Notes under the pieces: generated by a model
The model's input: the letters and a program-made list of their open reading frames with translations, nothing else
What the model was told of the DNA's origin: nothing
Databases searched by the model: none
Assembly (NCBI GenBank): GCA_028684065.1
Contig: JAQUGO010000004.1
Coordinates: 124,001 to 188,000 of the forward strand
Length of the DNA: 64,000 nt
Direction of reading: 5' to 3'
Origin: Sulfurospirillaceae bacterium
GTDB lineage: Bacteria > Campylobacterota > Campylobacteria > Campylobacterales > Sulfurospirillaceae
Program-made: the position numbers and the translations under genes
Shown here: positions 1-7,875 of the stretch, in pieces
Position numbering within the stretch: position 1 is the first letter of the stretch
How the letters are laid out: each line of letters starts with the position of its first letter

Positions 1-779
1 TCTTTGACAAAAGTTTGTCCTCCGGGGATATGTGATTGTTCAGATTTATACATTTTTTGAATAACAACCCATGTTATCAATGTCATTAAAAGTGCTGGAG
101 GGAAACCATACATAAACCAGTCAGCATAGGAAATTGCGGAACCTCCCGCTTTGACAATAAAGTCAATCGTAACAGGATTGGGCACCGTTGCAGTTAAAAT
201 ACCTGCTGAAATGGTTGCATTGGTGAATGCTAATGTTAGCAGTAAATTAACGGCAAAATTACTACGACCTTCTTTTCCAAAATCTTTTAAGATACTCATA
301 CAAATAGGCAACATAATAGCGGTTCGAGCCGTTGAAGAAGGCACTAAAAATGCCAAAACAATATTTGCGAGCATAATGCCTAGTGTAATTCTTGTGGTGC
401 TCGTCCCAATCTTAGACATAATAAGATACGTTACTCTATCCGCTAGTTTTGATTTAACCATGGCTGCGGCCAGTATGAAGGCACCGACAATGAGATATAC
501 AGAGGTAGAGGAAAAGCCTTCCAGTGCAATTTTAGGGTTTACAATTCCCATCAATACAGCAAAAGGAACAACGGCTAAGCTTGTGATAGGAAGGGGTATG
601 GCTTCAGTAAGATAGAGTACAAAGATACCAGCAAATAAGGCCAATGCTCTGTGCCCTTCGAGAGAAAGACTTGTTGGCGTATCCATAAACCAAATAAGTA
701 GTGTCGCAATGATTGCAACAGGAAGTCCATAAACTTTTCTATAGTAATCAGGACCTTTTTCAATAGCTAAAGTTGTCAT
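1..779 (-). CDS. DASS (SLC13-type) anion:Na+ symporter, partial
   Basis: N-terminal part of an inner-membrane transporter of the divalent anion:Na+ symporter family, which imports di- or tricarboxylates or sulfate. The reverse strand is open from ATG at 779 to the window edge (about 259 codons, 3' end missing). The protein is very hydrophobic with several membrane segments. The stretch PSSTARTAIMLP around residue 155 matches the first Ser-Asn-Thr-type substrate/sodium motif of the family. A GGAG ribosome site lies about 6 nt upstream. It follows the lyase and CoA-transferase genes on the same strand, so a carboxylate substrate for that cluster is likely but inferred. Confidence 0.75.
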   Translation of the reverse strand, partial: MTTLAIEKGPDYYRKVYGLPVAIIATLLIWFMDTPTSLSLEGHRALALFAGIFVLYLTEAIPLPITSLAVVPFAVLMGIVNPKIALEGFSSTSVYLIVGAFILAAAMVKSKLADRVTYLIMSKIGTSTTRITLGIMLANIVLAFLVPSSTARTAIMLPICMSILKDFGKEGRSNFAVNLLLTLAFTNATISAGILTATVPNPVTIDFIVKAGGSAISYADWFMYGFPPALLMTLITWVVIQKMYKSEQSHIPGGQTFVK

Positions 780-842
780 GTTATTTCTCCATAGTGATCA
801 TCCAAAGATGATATAATCGTGAAGGACCTCTTCTAATAAAGT

Positions 843-890
843 TTAGTCCATACCCTTTATGTTTATATGAACGGTTTTTTTCATATAAAC
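843..890 (-). promoter_or_regulatory. Inverted repeat and possible leader ORF before the DASS transporter
   Basis: A perfect 10-bp inverted repeat (861-870 and 881-890, GTTTATATGA/TCATATAAAC, 10-nt spacer) lies in the 183-bp gap between lyase and transporter. On the minus strand a 13-codon ORF (884 to 843) starts inside it, preceded by AAGGAG about 11 nt upstream. It could be a regulator site or attenuator-like leader. No function is demonstrated. Confidence 0.3.
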
Positions 891-962
891 AAATACTCCT
901 TTTTTGCCCCTATACACTTAATAACTGTAATGATTACAACTAAGACGATGGTGTTTCATTCC

Positions 963-1904
963 TTATCCTTTTTTGATTTGCCCACTAGGCTTATTTGCAA
1001 TGAGTTCACTGGATTTTCCTGCCCGAAGAATGGCACTATCGGTTGTGTGTTCGACCAACTTTTGTGCTTTTCTGGCTACATCTAATAATTTATCTAAATC
1101 AATTCCTGTACAAATGTTCATCTCTTCAAGCATATGAACGATATCTTCCGTTGCGATATTCCCAGAAGCACCTGGGGCATACGGGCATCCGCCAAGACCA
1201 GCAAAAGAGCCATCATAGTGAAGAATACCTGCTTCCATCCCTGCAATAATATTGGCTAATGCCATGCCTCTGGTATTGTGAAAATGTAAATGATAGGTAA
1301 CATCAGGATAGCGTTTGATAAGCTCAGAACATCGTTCATATACAAGTTTTGGGTTGGCCACACCCGTTGTATCCGAAAGTGAAATTTCTTTGATGCCTAG
1401 GGCTCTAAAAGCGTTGACCAAAGTATCAATTTGTTCAAGTGGAATACTTCCCTCAAAAGGACAACCAAATGTTGTTGAAATAGCACCCGATACAGAAAGT
1501 CCTGCTTGAGTTGCTGCTTTTACGCACTCTTCAAAGGTAGCAACACTCTCTTCTGGGGTTCGATTAAAGTTACTAAGATTATGAGATTTGCTCGCAGAGA
1601 CCGTTAGTTTGACTTTATCAACACCTGCGACGATAGCTCGTTCTACTCCTTTAAGGTTGGTGATGAGTGCTCGAAACTCAACTCCTTCACGTTTTCCAAT
1701 GGCTTGCATTACTTTTTCTGTATCGGCCATAGGTGGTACCGCTTTAGGATGAACAAATGCTCCTATTTCGATATGTTTTACACCAGCGGCTAAAATACCT
1801 TCTACTAATTCGATTTTTTCCTCAGTTGTTAACAATTTTTTTTCGTTTTGAAGTCCATCTCTTGGACCCACTTCACAAATAGTAATCTGTTTTGGAAAGT
1901 TCAT
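963..1904 (-). CDS. HMG-CoA lyase family protein (candidate citramalyl-CoA lyase)
   Basis: DRE-TIM-barrel lyase of the hydroxymethylglutaryl-CoA lyase family, which cleaves a 3-hydroxyacyl-CoA to acetyl-CoA plus a keto acid. Family signatures are EVGPRDGLQN (residues 11-20, R15/D16), the metal ligands in HFHN (H207, H209), and GLGGCPYAPGASGN with catalytic-loop C240 and N249. Length is 313 aa, normal for bacterial members. I chose ATG at 1904 over the upstream ATG at 1934 because AAAGGA lies 7 nt before it and it avoids overlap with the CoA-transferase stop. The neighbouring class III CoA-transferase suggests the substrate is made by CoA transfer. Citramalyl-CoA is a reasonable guess; HMG-CoA is the alternative. 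Confidence 0.8.
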   Translation of the reverse strand: MNFPKQITICEVGPRDGLQNEKKLLTTEEKIELVEGILAAGVKHIEIGAFVHPKAVPPMADTEKVMQAIGKREGVEFRALITNLKGVERAIVAGVDKVKLTVSASKSHNLSNFNRTPEESVATFEECVKAATQAGLSVSGAISTTFGCPFEGSIPLEQIDTLVNAFRALGIKEISLSDTTGVANPKLVYERCSELIKRYPDVTYHLHFHNTRGMALANIIAGMEAGILHYDGSFAGLGGCPYAPGASGNIATEDIVHMLEEMNICTGIDLDKLLDVARKAQKLVEHTTDSAILRAGKSSELIANKPSGQIKKG

Positions 1905-1914
1905 CACTAATCCT

Positions 1915-3099
1915 TTAGATGATATTATTGGCACGAAGAAGCGCTATCTCTTCATCACTTTTACCGAGTAATTCGTGCAATACTTCTTCTGTATATTCGC
2001 CTAATTCTGGGCCTATCCATTTAACTTCACCGGGTGTTTCACTAAATACTGGGGTGATACCAGGCATATGAATTTCACCAAAATTTTTATGGGGGAATGT
2101 GATAATGTTGTTTCTTGCCTGGTAATGAGGGTCATGCATAATATCTTCAATACTATAAATCAAGTTAACAGGAACACCATCTTTATCAGCAATCTCTTTC
2201 ATTTGTGCGTATGTTAGACTTTTAACCCAATCACTCACCAACCCGTTAATATAATCATCGTTTTCAAGTCGTGTTTTATTGAGCGAATACTTTTCCAGTA
2301 AATCACGTCGATTCATAGCGTGGGTGAGGTATTCAAACGTCCTATCTGTACTACAAACAAGGACAATCCATTTACCATCTCGTGTCTGAAATGTGCCTCC
2401 TGGACTTGACGTACCACTTAGATTGGGTTTGCGCTCACGAATTTTATGATTGAGCGTATAATCCGCTACTAAAATCTCCTGCATGCGAAAGATACCCTCA
2501 TACAAACTAACATCTACCTCTTGACCTTTACCATGCAAAGCATCTCTATGGTAAAGTGCTATCATTGCTGACATGGCGGCATATAAACCTGCGATATAAT
2601 CTGCCAAGGAGAAAGAAGGGCTCACAGGTGGTCTGTCTTCATGTCCTGTGATATAAGTCATGCCTGAAAAAGCTGTTGCTGGTGTTCCAAAGCCAGCTTT
2701 GTCTTTGTATGGTCCTGTTTGGCCGTAACCTGTGGTTCTAATAACAATGATATTGGGATTTGCTTTTTTGAGTGTTTCGATATCTAAACCCCATTTGTCC
2801 ATGGTTCCTACTCTAAAGTTTTCAAAGATAAGGTCTGATTTAGCCACTAACTCTAAAAATATTTTTTTCCCTTCTTCTAAATGTAAATCAAGCGTAATAC
2901 ATTTTTTATTGCGACCCATAGCCGCCCAACGGACACCTTCTCCGTTATGATACGGTCCTAATCCTCTAAAAGGGTCACCAATTTTAGGCATTTCTACTTT
3001 AATCACTTCGGCTCCAAAATCTGCCATCAGCCCTGCGGCAAATGGCGAGGCAATGACTGTTGATACGTCAAGGACTCTAACTCCATCTAATGCTGACAT
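1915..3099 (-). CDS. Class III CoA-transferase (CaiB/BaiF family)
   Basis: Moves CoA between carboxylic acids through an enzyme-bound aspartyl anhydride. The 394-aa protein has the family N-terminus (LDGVRVLDVSTVIASP), a GYGQTGPYKDKAGF motif around 134-147, and the catalytic Asp at D167 in the ADYIAGLYAA motif. It is the first gene of a minus-strand group with the HMG-CoA-lyase-like gene (10-bp gap) and the DASS transporter. A sigma-70-like promoter (TTGATT, 17 bp, TATACT) and an IclR-type palindrome precede it. Succinyl-CoA:hydroxydicarboxylate transfer is inferred from context; the acceptor acid cannot be read from sequence. Confidence 0.85.
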   Translation of the reverse strand: MSALDGVRVLDVSTVIASPFAAGLMADFGAEVIKVEMPKIGDPFRGLGPYHNGEGVRWAAMGRNKKCITLDLHLEEGKKIFLELVAKSDLIFENFRVGTMDKWGLDIETLKKANPNIIVIRTTGYGQTGPYKDKAGFGTPATAFSGMTYITGHEDRPPVSPSFSLADYIAGLYAAMSAMIALYHRDALHGKGQEVDVSLYEGIFRMQEILVADYTLNHKIRERKPNLSGTSSPGGTFQTRDGKWIVLVCSTDRTFEYLTHAMNRRDLLEKYSLNKTRLENDDYINGLVSDWVKSLTYAQMKEIADKDGVPVNLIYSIEDIMHDPHYQARNNIITFPHKNFGEIHMPGITPVFSETPGEVKWIGPELGEYTEEVLHELLGKSDEEIALLRANNII

Positions 3100-3113
3100 G
3101 GTATCTTCCTAAT

Positions 3114-3132
3114 ATTTCCATTGAGTGGAAAT
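3114..3132. promoter_or_regulatory. Predicted IclR-family operator
   Basis: Perfect palindrome ATTTCCA-TTGAG-TGGAAAT in the divergent intergenic region, placed just downstream of the predicted transcription start of the CoA-transferase operon. It resembles the TGGAAAT/ATTTCCA half-sites known for IclR-family regulators. Additional TGGAAAT half-sites occur at 3199-3205 (between -35 and -10 of the predicted iclR promoter) and 3230-3236, suggesting autoregulation. Binding is inferred. Confidence 0.5.
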
Positions 3133-3150
3133 TATTTTCTTTACAATGGA

Positions 3151-3179
3151 AGTATAACGCCTATTTTTTTTAAAATCAA
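3151..3179 (-). promoter_or_regulatory. Predicted sigma-70 promoter of the CoA-transferase operon
   Basis: Minus strand -35 TTGATT (3174-3179) and -10 TATACT (3151-3156) with a 17-bp spacer, ending about 50 bp before the CoA-transferase ATG. Predicted transcription start is near 3144, just upstream of the palindrome at 3114-3132. Confidence 0.6.
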
Positions 3180-3250
3180 CCTTAATTTTTTCACTGTATG
3201 GAAATATATGGTATACTTATAAGAATAAATGGAAATTAGAAAGGAATAAA

Positions 3251-3988
3251 ATGGTAGAGTCAAAGACGCCTACTCGCTCTATTGAAAGAGCTTTTGATAT
3301 CTTAGAATGCTTTTTTAAAGAAAAACAAGATTTAACTTTGATGGAAATAAGTGCTTTGGTTGATTTATCACCTAGTACAGCGCATCGATTGATTGCAACA
3401 CTTGAAAAACGAAATTATTTGGTAAGAGACAGCGAGAGTAAAAAATATCATCTAGGTTCTATGGTGGCAAAATTGAGCAGTGTCGTTTCGGGAAAAATGG
3501 GATTAGATTTTAAAATGATTGTACGAAAATATATGGTTGAAGTGCATAATCTCTACAATGAGAGTACAAGCTTATATGTTATGGATGGCGATAAAAGACT
3601 TTGTATTGACAGGATTGAATCCACACATGATTTAAGGCGTGTTATTACGATTGGCTCGATGTTACCTTTAGGATTAGGTGCTGCGGGAAGAGTTTTAATT
3701 GCATATCTTACACAGGATGAAATTGATGATTTGTACTTGGATGTGGATATTAATTCAGCCATTTATCAAAACATAAGAAAGCAAGGTTATTGCGTCAGTG
3801 AAGGAGAGCGAGAGCTTGGAGTTTTTGCAGCCGCAGCTCCCATTTTTAATTTCACAGGTAAGATTATTGCATCATTATCTGTTTCTGGGCCATCAGTACG
3901 ATTGGGGAATGACACATTAAATCAAATCGGTCTAGTTTTAAAAGAAAAAGGATTACAAATCTCCAAAGAGCTAGGGTACAATACTTGA
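3251..3988 (+). CDS. IclR family transcriptional regulator
   Basis: 245-aa DNA-binding regulator. An N-terminal winged helix-turn-helix (about residues 5-65, with LTLMEISALVDLSPSTAHR) is followed by the C-terminal IclR effector domain (about 80-240, including LPLGLGAAGRVLIAYL and the late SVSGPSVRL segment). ATG at 3251 is preceded by AAGGA. It is divergent from the CoA-transferase/lyase/transporter group and is probably its local regulator, responding to a small carboxylic acid or CoA intermediate. The -10 TATACT at 3212-3217 is overlapped by a TGGAAAT half-site region. Confidence 0.88.
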   Translation: MVESKTPTRSIERAFDILECFFKEKQDLTLMEISALVDLSPSTAHRLIATLEKRNYLVRDSESKKYHLGSMVAKLSSVVSGKMGLDFKMIVRKYMVEVHNLYNESTSLYVMDGDKRLCIDRIESTHDLRRVITIGSMLPLGLGAAGRVLIAYLTQDEIDDLYLDVDINSAIYQNIRKQGYCVSEGERELGVFAAAAPIFNFTGKIIASLSVSGPSVRLGNDTLNQIGLVLKEKGLQISKELGYNT

Positions 3989-4004
3989 TAATAGGTACTG
4001 TGAT

Positions 4005-4035
4005 CCATAGAGAAAACTTCTGTTTTTCTCTATGG
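4005..4035. terminator. Bidirectional terminator between iclR-type gene and mqnA
   Basis: 12-bp perfect stem (CCATAGAGAAAA 4005-4016, TTTTCTCTATGG 4024-4035) with a 7-nt loop, in the short gap between two convergent genes. Confidence 0.6.
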
Positions 4036-4055
4036 AAAGATCGAACAATGATGCG

Positions 4056-4730
4056 CTATGAAGGCTTATTTTTGAGATTGTGTACTTTTTTTAAAAATAT
4101 GTAAAGCGCTTTTTGCTCTTTTTTTTCTATCGTGTAACTGACAATTTTCAGATAATCTTTGATGTCATTTTCTTTAATATCTCGTTCTTTAGCATATTTT
4201 TCCAATATATAGCGAGGAATTTTTACGGGACGACGTACAAAATTGCGTGCGAGTTTTTTATAGAAACTTTGATGTTCATTGACACAAAAGCGCGCAAAAA
4301 CGAATGGTAAATGGTAACGTTCCATCCACGTTTGCGCTAAATCAATATAAGCATCGGGTTCTTTTAAATAGAGTCGGAGCGCTCGGTCTCCTATGAATAC
4401 TTCACCTTCAATACCTAAAACACGTGCCAGTTTATTGGACGTTGCAGATGCGGGATCACTCTTAGAAAGGGTACCTTTTTTAACGATGACGCTTTTAATA
4501 TTTTTTTTTGCAACAATACCTACATTTAAAGGAGTGAGTGTTTTTCGCTTGCTTTCGACACTTGAAATCACAGCAGCTTCTACTTGACGCTTACGAAGTT
4601 TAGCATTAATCTTGGCGGGAACATCTTTGTGGTGTTCACATGAACGTTTAAACGCATTAGAGAGTGAGGACTTTTTTAAAAAAACATGAAACGGAAGTAG
4701 ATTGATATAATCTATCTTTCCAAATACCAT
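4056..4730 (-). CDS. mqnA: Chorismate dehydratase MqnA (futalosine menaquinone pathway)
   Basis: Periplasmic-binding-protein-fold enzyme that dehydrates chorismate to 3-[(1-carboxyvinyl)oxy]benzoate, first step of the futalosine route to menaquinone used by Campylobacterota. The N-terminus FGKIDYINLLPFHVF matches the family pattern (VxYLNxLPF), and GIEGEVFIGDRALR with AQTWMERYHLPFVFARF are typical MqnA segments. ATG at 4730 was chosen because AGGAG lies 5 nt upstream; the open frame extends to 4778 but lacks a ribosome site there. The 224-aa length suits the family. It is monocistronic and convergent with the IclR-family gene. Confidence 0.85.
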   Translation of the reverse strand: MVFGKIDYINLLPFHVFLKKSSLSNAFKRSCEHHKDVPAKINAKLRKRQVEAAVISSVESKRKTLTPLNVGIVAKKNIKSVIVKKGTLSKSDPASATSNKLARVLGIEGEVFIGDRALRLYLKEPDAYIDLAQTWMERYHLPFVFARFCVNEHQSFYKKLARNFVRRPVKIPRYILEKYAKERDIKENDIKDYLKIVSYTIEKKEQKALYIFLKKVHNLKNKPS

Positions 4731-4915
4731 AGTGGCTCCTTTGGGAATCATATAAAGGTGAATTATAGCGAAAGGCAATTAATAAAATAAAAATTTCGAG
4801 TGAAACGTATGAATATATGTATGACTTTTAACGTAAAATCTTCACACTAATGATGTAAACCTCTCCTAAAGTCAAACTATTCTAAAATACGTTAACAATA
4901 ATAAGGACAGCATCC

Positions 4916-6154
4916 ATGCCATTCTCCAAGCTCAATCTAAGACCTCAAATCCAACAAGCACTTGCCGTTAATCATTATGTTATACCAACCGCCATTCAAG
5001 AAAAGGTTATTCCTTTGGTCTTGGAAGGTAAAGACGTGTTAGCTCAGGCACAAACAGGAAGTGGGAAGAGTGCGAGTTTTGTATTACCACTTTTAGAATT
5101 GTGGATACAAAATAAAGGTGAGGGTAAAGCGAAAATCAAGGTTTTGGTTTTGACACCTACGCGTGAACTGACTGTACAAGTGGCAGAGACATTTCGCGTC
5201 TTTGGAGAGTCTTTACATGTAAGGCCAAAAGTGGTGAGCATCATCGGTGGAGAGCGGATTGGTGAGCAACTTTATGACATTCAACAAGGCTGTGATATTG
5301 TAGTGGCAACATCAGGTCGTTTGCTTGACATTATCGCAAAAAAGCAAATCAATCTTTCGCATGTCAAGCATTTTGTACTTGATGAAGCCGATAAAATGTT
5401 AGATTTGGGCTTTGCCGAAGAGTTGGAACTTGTTTTAAATGAGTTACCCAACCAACGACAAAATCTTCTTTTTTCAGCGACGTATCCCCCAAAAATGCAA
5501 GTCATCGCGTCACGTATCACGCAACATGCCGTTGAGGTAAGCATCGAAGCAGAAGCACCAACGGTTGCTAAAATCTCTCAGCGTGCCATTGAAGTCAACC
5601 GTGAAAATCGTGGTCCGCTATTGCGTCACCTTCTCAACAAAAATCCTTGGGAATTGGTCTTGGTGTTTATGGCCAATAAGCGAGCTTCCGATAACATTGC
5701 TGAAAAGTTTCGCAAACACGGTTTTTCAGCCGAATCATTTCATGGTGCTTTAAATCAAGACGATAGAACATGGACACTCGATGCCTTTAAAGCACGTAAA
5801 ATCCGTATTTTATTTGCCACCGATATTGCCGCACGTGGGCTTGACATTAATGATGTGAATTGCGTGGTCAATTTCGATTTGCCTCGCTCACCTGAAGATT
5901 ATATCCACCGTATCGGACGAACGGGTAGGGCGGGGAAAGAGGGTGTTGCTATCTCTTTTATCGACCATGTGGATAAGGCACATTTTGCATTAATCGAAAA
6001 GCGCTCCTCCATTTCTTTACCCAAAGAGCAGATTGAAGGGTTTGAGTTGGTAGGTGAGGCACCCCTCAAAGAAAAAGGAAGCGCACCCGTGAAGGGCAAG
6101 CGCAAAAGTAAAAAAGATAAACTCAGAGAAAAGGCGCAAAAAGAAAATGGCTAA
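4916..6154 (+). CDS. DEAD-box RNA helicase, RhlE-like
   Basis: ATP-dependent RNA helicase acting in rRNA maturation or mRNA turnover. All core motifs are present: Q-motif region near residue 20, motif I AQTGSGKS (about 43-50), PTRELTVQ, motif II DEAD (VLDEADKML, about 158), motif III SAT, then motif V ATDIAARGLDI and motif VI HRIGRTGRAGKEG in the second RecA lobe. The 412-aa protein ends in a lysine-rich basic tail, as in RhlE-type helicases. It overlaps the next gene by 8 nt. The CTTTACATGTAAGG palindrome at 5211-5224 lies inside this gene. Confidence 0.92.
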   Translation: MPFSKLNLRPQIQQALAVNHYVIPTAIQEKVIPLVLEGKDVLAQAQTGSGKSASFVLPLLELWIQNKGEGKAKIKVLVLTPTRELTVQVAETFRVFGESLHVRPKVVSIIGGERIGEQLYDIQQGCDIVVATSGRLLDIIAKKQINLSHVKHFVLDEADKMLDLGFAEELELVLNELPNQRQNLLFSATYPPKMQVIASRITQHAVEVSIEAEAPTVAKISQRAIEVNRENRGPLLRHLLNKNPWELVLVFMANKRASDNIAEKFRKHGFSAESFHGALNQDDRTWTLDAFKARKIRILFATDIAARGLDINDVNCVVNFDLPRSPEDYIHRIGRTGRAGKEGVAISFIDHVDKAHFALIEKRSSISLPKEQIEGFELVGEAPLKEKGSAPVKGKRKSKKDKLREKAQKENG

Positions 6155-6464
6155 CAAAAGAGCATTTAATGAAAAAGCACGTCAAATTGCACAAAATCCA
6201 AAGGTTCAAGAAGCTTTTAAATCTATGAAACCCGAAAAAAGTATTTGGGGTATTTTAGGCGTTATCGTTTTTTTTATCCTTCCTGAGATTATCGCTTATT
6301 TTTGGGGTGCTGAGATTACGCAGTATGCGAAAGCAGCTCTTCCCCTTGCGGCATCTTTTGTAGAAGCCAAATCGTACGAACTCTTAATTATGCTTTTTGA
6401 AGATGGTATGAGTTGGTTTAACCTTCTGTTTGGACTGGCTTTGTTGGTTTGGCTTTTTTTTTAA
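6147..6464 (+). CDS. Small membrane protein, unknown function
   Basis: 105-aa protein with a basic, soluble N-terminus (about 30 residues) and two strongly hydrophobic segments (about 34-55 and 88-105), ending directly in a hydrophobic stretch. It overlaps the helicase stop by 8 nt (coupled translation likely) and converges with the hydrolase gene, sharing 47 bp with its 3' end. I do not recognise a family. It is a plausible real gene because start position and coupling are good. Confidence 0.65.
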   Translation: MANKRAFNEKARQIAQNPKVQEAFKSMKPEKSIWGILGVIVFFILPEIIAYFWGAEITQYAKAALPLAASFVEAKSYELLIMLFEDGMSWFNLLFGLALLVWLFF

Positions 6465-7356
6465 AGAATTCAAGCATTGCCTCAAGGCAAATTTCGGGTT
6501 TTTCCTCAGGAACAAAATGACCGCAATTTTCAACGGCAAATCCACTCACATCATCGGCAAACTTTCGCCATCCCTCTAGCACATCCCAAAGTTTTCCAAC
6601 AACACCATTGCCACCCCAAAGGGCTAAAATAGGCGTAGTAATACGATATTCTCGGTCTAGTTTGTCATGCTCTAAGTCGATGGTATTTGAAGCACGATAA
6701 TCTTCGCAAATTCCATGAATACAAGCAGGATCACTGTAATGACGAATGTACTCTTGAATAACATCTTCTGGAAATCTTTTTAAAGCTTCAGGCGCTATTT
6801 TATTGAGCAAATTGGTGCGGATAAAATACTCAGGGTCAGCCCCTAAAAAACGCTCTGGAAAGCCCACTTTTTGGATGTAAAAAAACCAATGCCAATATTT
6901 CGTTGCAAACTCTCGGTTTGTTTGTTCATACATATCATACGTTGGCAAGATATCCATCATCGTACATGTAAGCACTTTTTGCGGGAAATCGAGCATCAAA
7001 CGGTGAGCTACTCTGGCACCTCTGTCGTGACTTACGATATGAAAGGTATCAAAGCCTAGTTTTCCCATCACGCTCACTTGGTCTTGCGCCATGACACGTT
7101 TGGAGTAATTGGAGTGATCGGCTAAACCTGTCGGTTTGGAGCTATCGCCATAGCCTCGAAGATCCGTTGCGACAACGGTATACTCTTTGGCTAAACTCGG
7201 TGCGATATCACGCCAAATCAAGTAATTCTCAGGATGCCCGTGTAAAAGTAAAATAACTTCTTTACCCCTTCCTCCTACAAGGGTATTGATAACAATGCCT
7301 TCTCCAACATCAATCAATTGCCTTTTAAAACCTAAAAAATAGTCCTCTACCGCCAT
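6418..7356 (-). CDS. Alpha/beta hydrolase, fluoroacetate dehalogenase-like
   Basis: 312-aa alpha/beta-hydrolase. The nucleophile motif is HDRGARV (D111, R112, R115) rather than a Ser elbow. Residues at the positions known in fluoroacetate dehalogenases are all present: D135, halide-pocket H156/W157 (YWHWFF) and Y220 (ICEDYRA), and catalytic H280 (ENCGHFVPEE). The oxyanion region is LLLHGHPENYLIW. This set fits hydrolysis of haloacetates to glycolate, or a related alpha-substituted acid. Its start overlaps the LeuD-type stop (TAATG), so it is the third gene of a leuC-leuD-hydrolase operon. Substrate is inferred; other haloalkanoate or epoxide activities are possible. Confidence 0.8.
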   Translation of the reverse strand: MAVEDYFLGFKRQLIDVGEGIVINTLVGGRGKEVILLLHGHPENYLIWRDIAPSLAKEYTVVATDLRGYGDSSKPTGLADHSNYSKRVMAQDQVSVMGKLGFDTFHIVSHDRGARVAHRLMLDFPQKVLTCTMMDILPTYDMYEQTNREFATKYWHWFFYIQKVGFPERFLGADPEYFIRTNLLNKIAPEALKRFPEDVIQEYIRHYSDPACIHGICEDYRASNTIDLEHDKLDREYRITTPILALWGGNGVVGKLWDVLEGWRKFADDVSGFAVENCGHFVPEEKPEICLEAMLEFFKKKAKPTKPVQTEG

Positions 7357-7862
7357 TACGAACTCCTTGCTTCAAGTTGTTTTTTAACCAGAGACTTGAT
7401 GCCACCACTTTCTAAGATATGAACGACATATTCTGATAAAGGTTCCGCTTTGGACAAAAGCCCTGAAGCGCTACTTATAGCACCTGTAAAAACATCAATA
7501 CTCACGCGATCATTGTGTTGTATTAGCGTTGAGATATGAGGACATATAAACAGAGGCAATCCTAAATTGATAGCATTACGGTAAAAAATACGTGCAAAAG
7601 ACTCTGCAATAATAGCGCCAATACCAACTTCTTTTAGGGTAATTGCAGCGTGTTCACGACTTGAACCACAACCAAAATTGGTTCCTGCAACGATGATATC
7701 ACCATCATGGACTTTAGTGATAAATTCTGGGTCAACTCCGTGCATCGCGTATTTTGCTATGTCTTTAGCATCGGTCAATTCAACAAATCGACCAGGATAG
7801 ATTTGGTCCGTATCAATATTATTGCCAAAGAGAAACGCTTTTCCTGTCAGTATGGGTTTCAT
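7356..7862 (-). CDS. LeuD-type dehydratase small subunit
   Basis: Small (swivel) subunit of an aconitase-superfamily hydro-lyase, 168 aa: the short form found in 3-isopropylmalate, methylmalate and dimethylmalate dehydratases. Key motifs are GKAFLFGNNIDTDQIYPGRF at the N-terminus, GTNFGCGSSREHA (about 60-72) that reads the substrate gamma-carboxylate, and a FARIFYRNAINLGLP segment. It forms the heteromer with the gene just upstream (13-bp gap) and overlaps the hydrolase start by 1 nt. The pathway may be leucine synthesis or, given the divergent LysR gene and hydrolase partner, degradation of a branched dicarboxylate. Confidence 0.85.
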   Translation of the reverse strand: MKPILTGKAFLFGNNIDTDQIYPGRFVELTDAKDIAKYAMHGVDPEFITKVHDGDIIVAGTNFGCGSSREHAAITLKEVGIGAIIAESFARIFYRNAINLGLPLFICPHISTLIQHNDRVSIDVFTGAISSASGLLSKAEPLSEYVVHILESGGIKSLVKKQLEARSS

Positions 7863-7875
7863 TTTATCTCCTTAG

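Noticed and set aside
867-1249. Plus-strand frames antisense to the lyase gene
   Set aside because: Low-complexity, cysteine/phenylalanine-rich translations without ribosome sites, opposite a well-supported gene.
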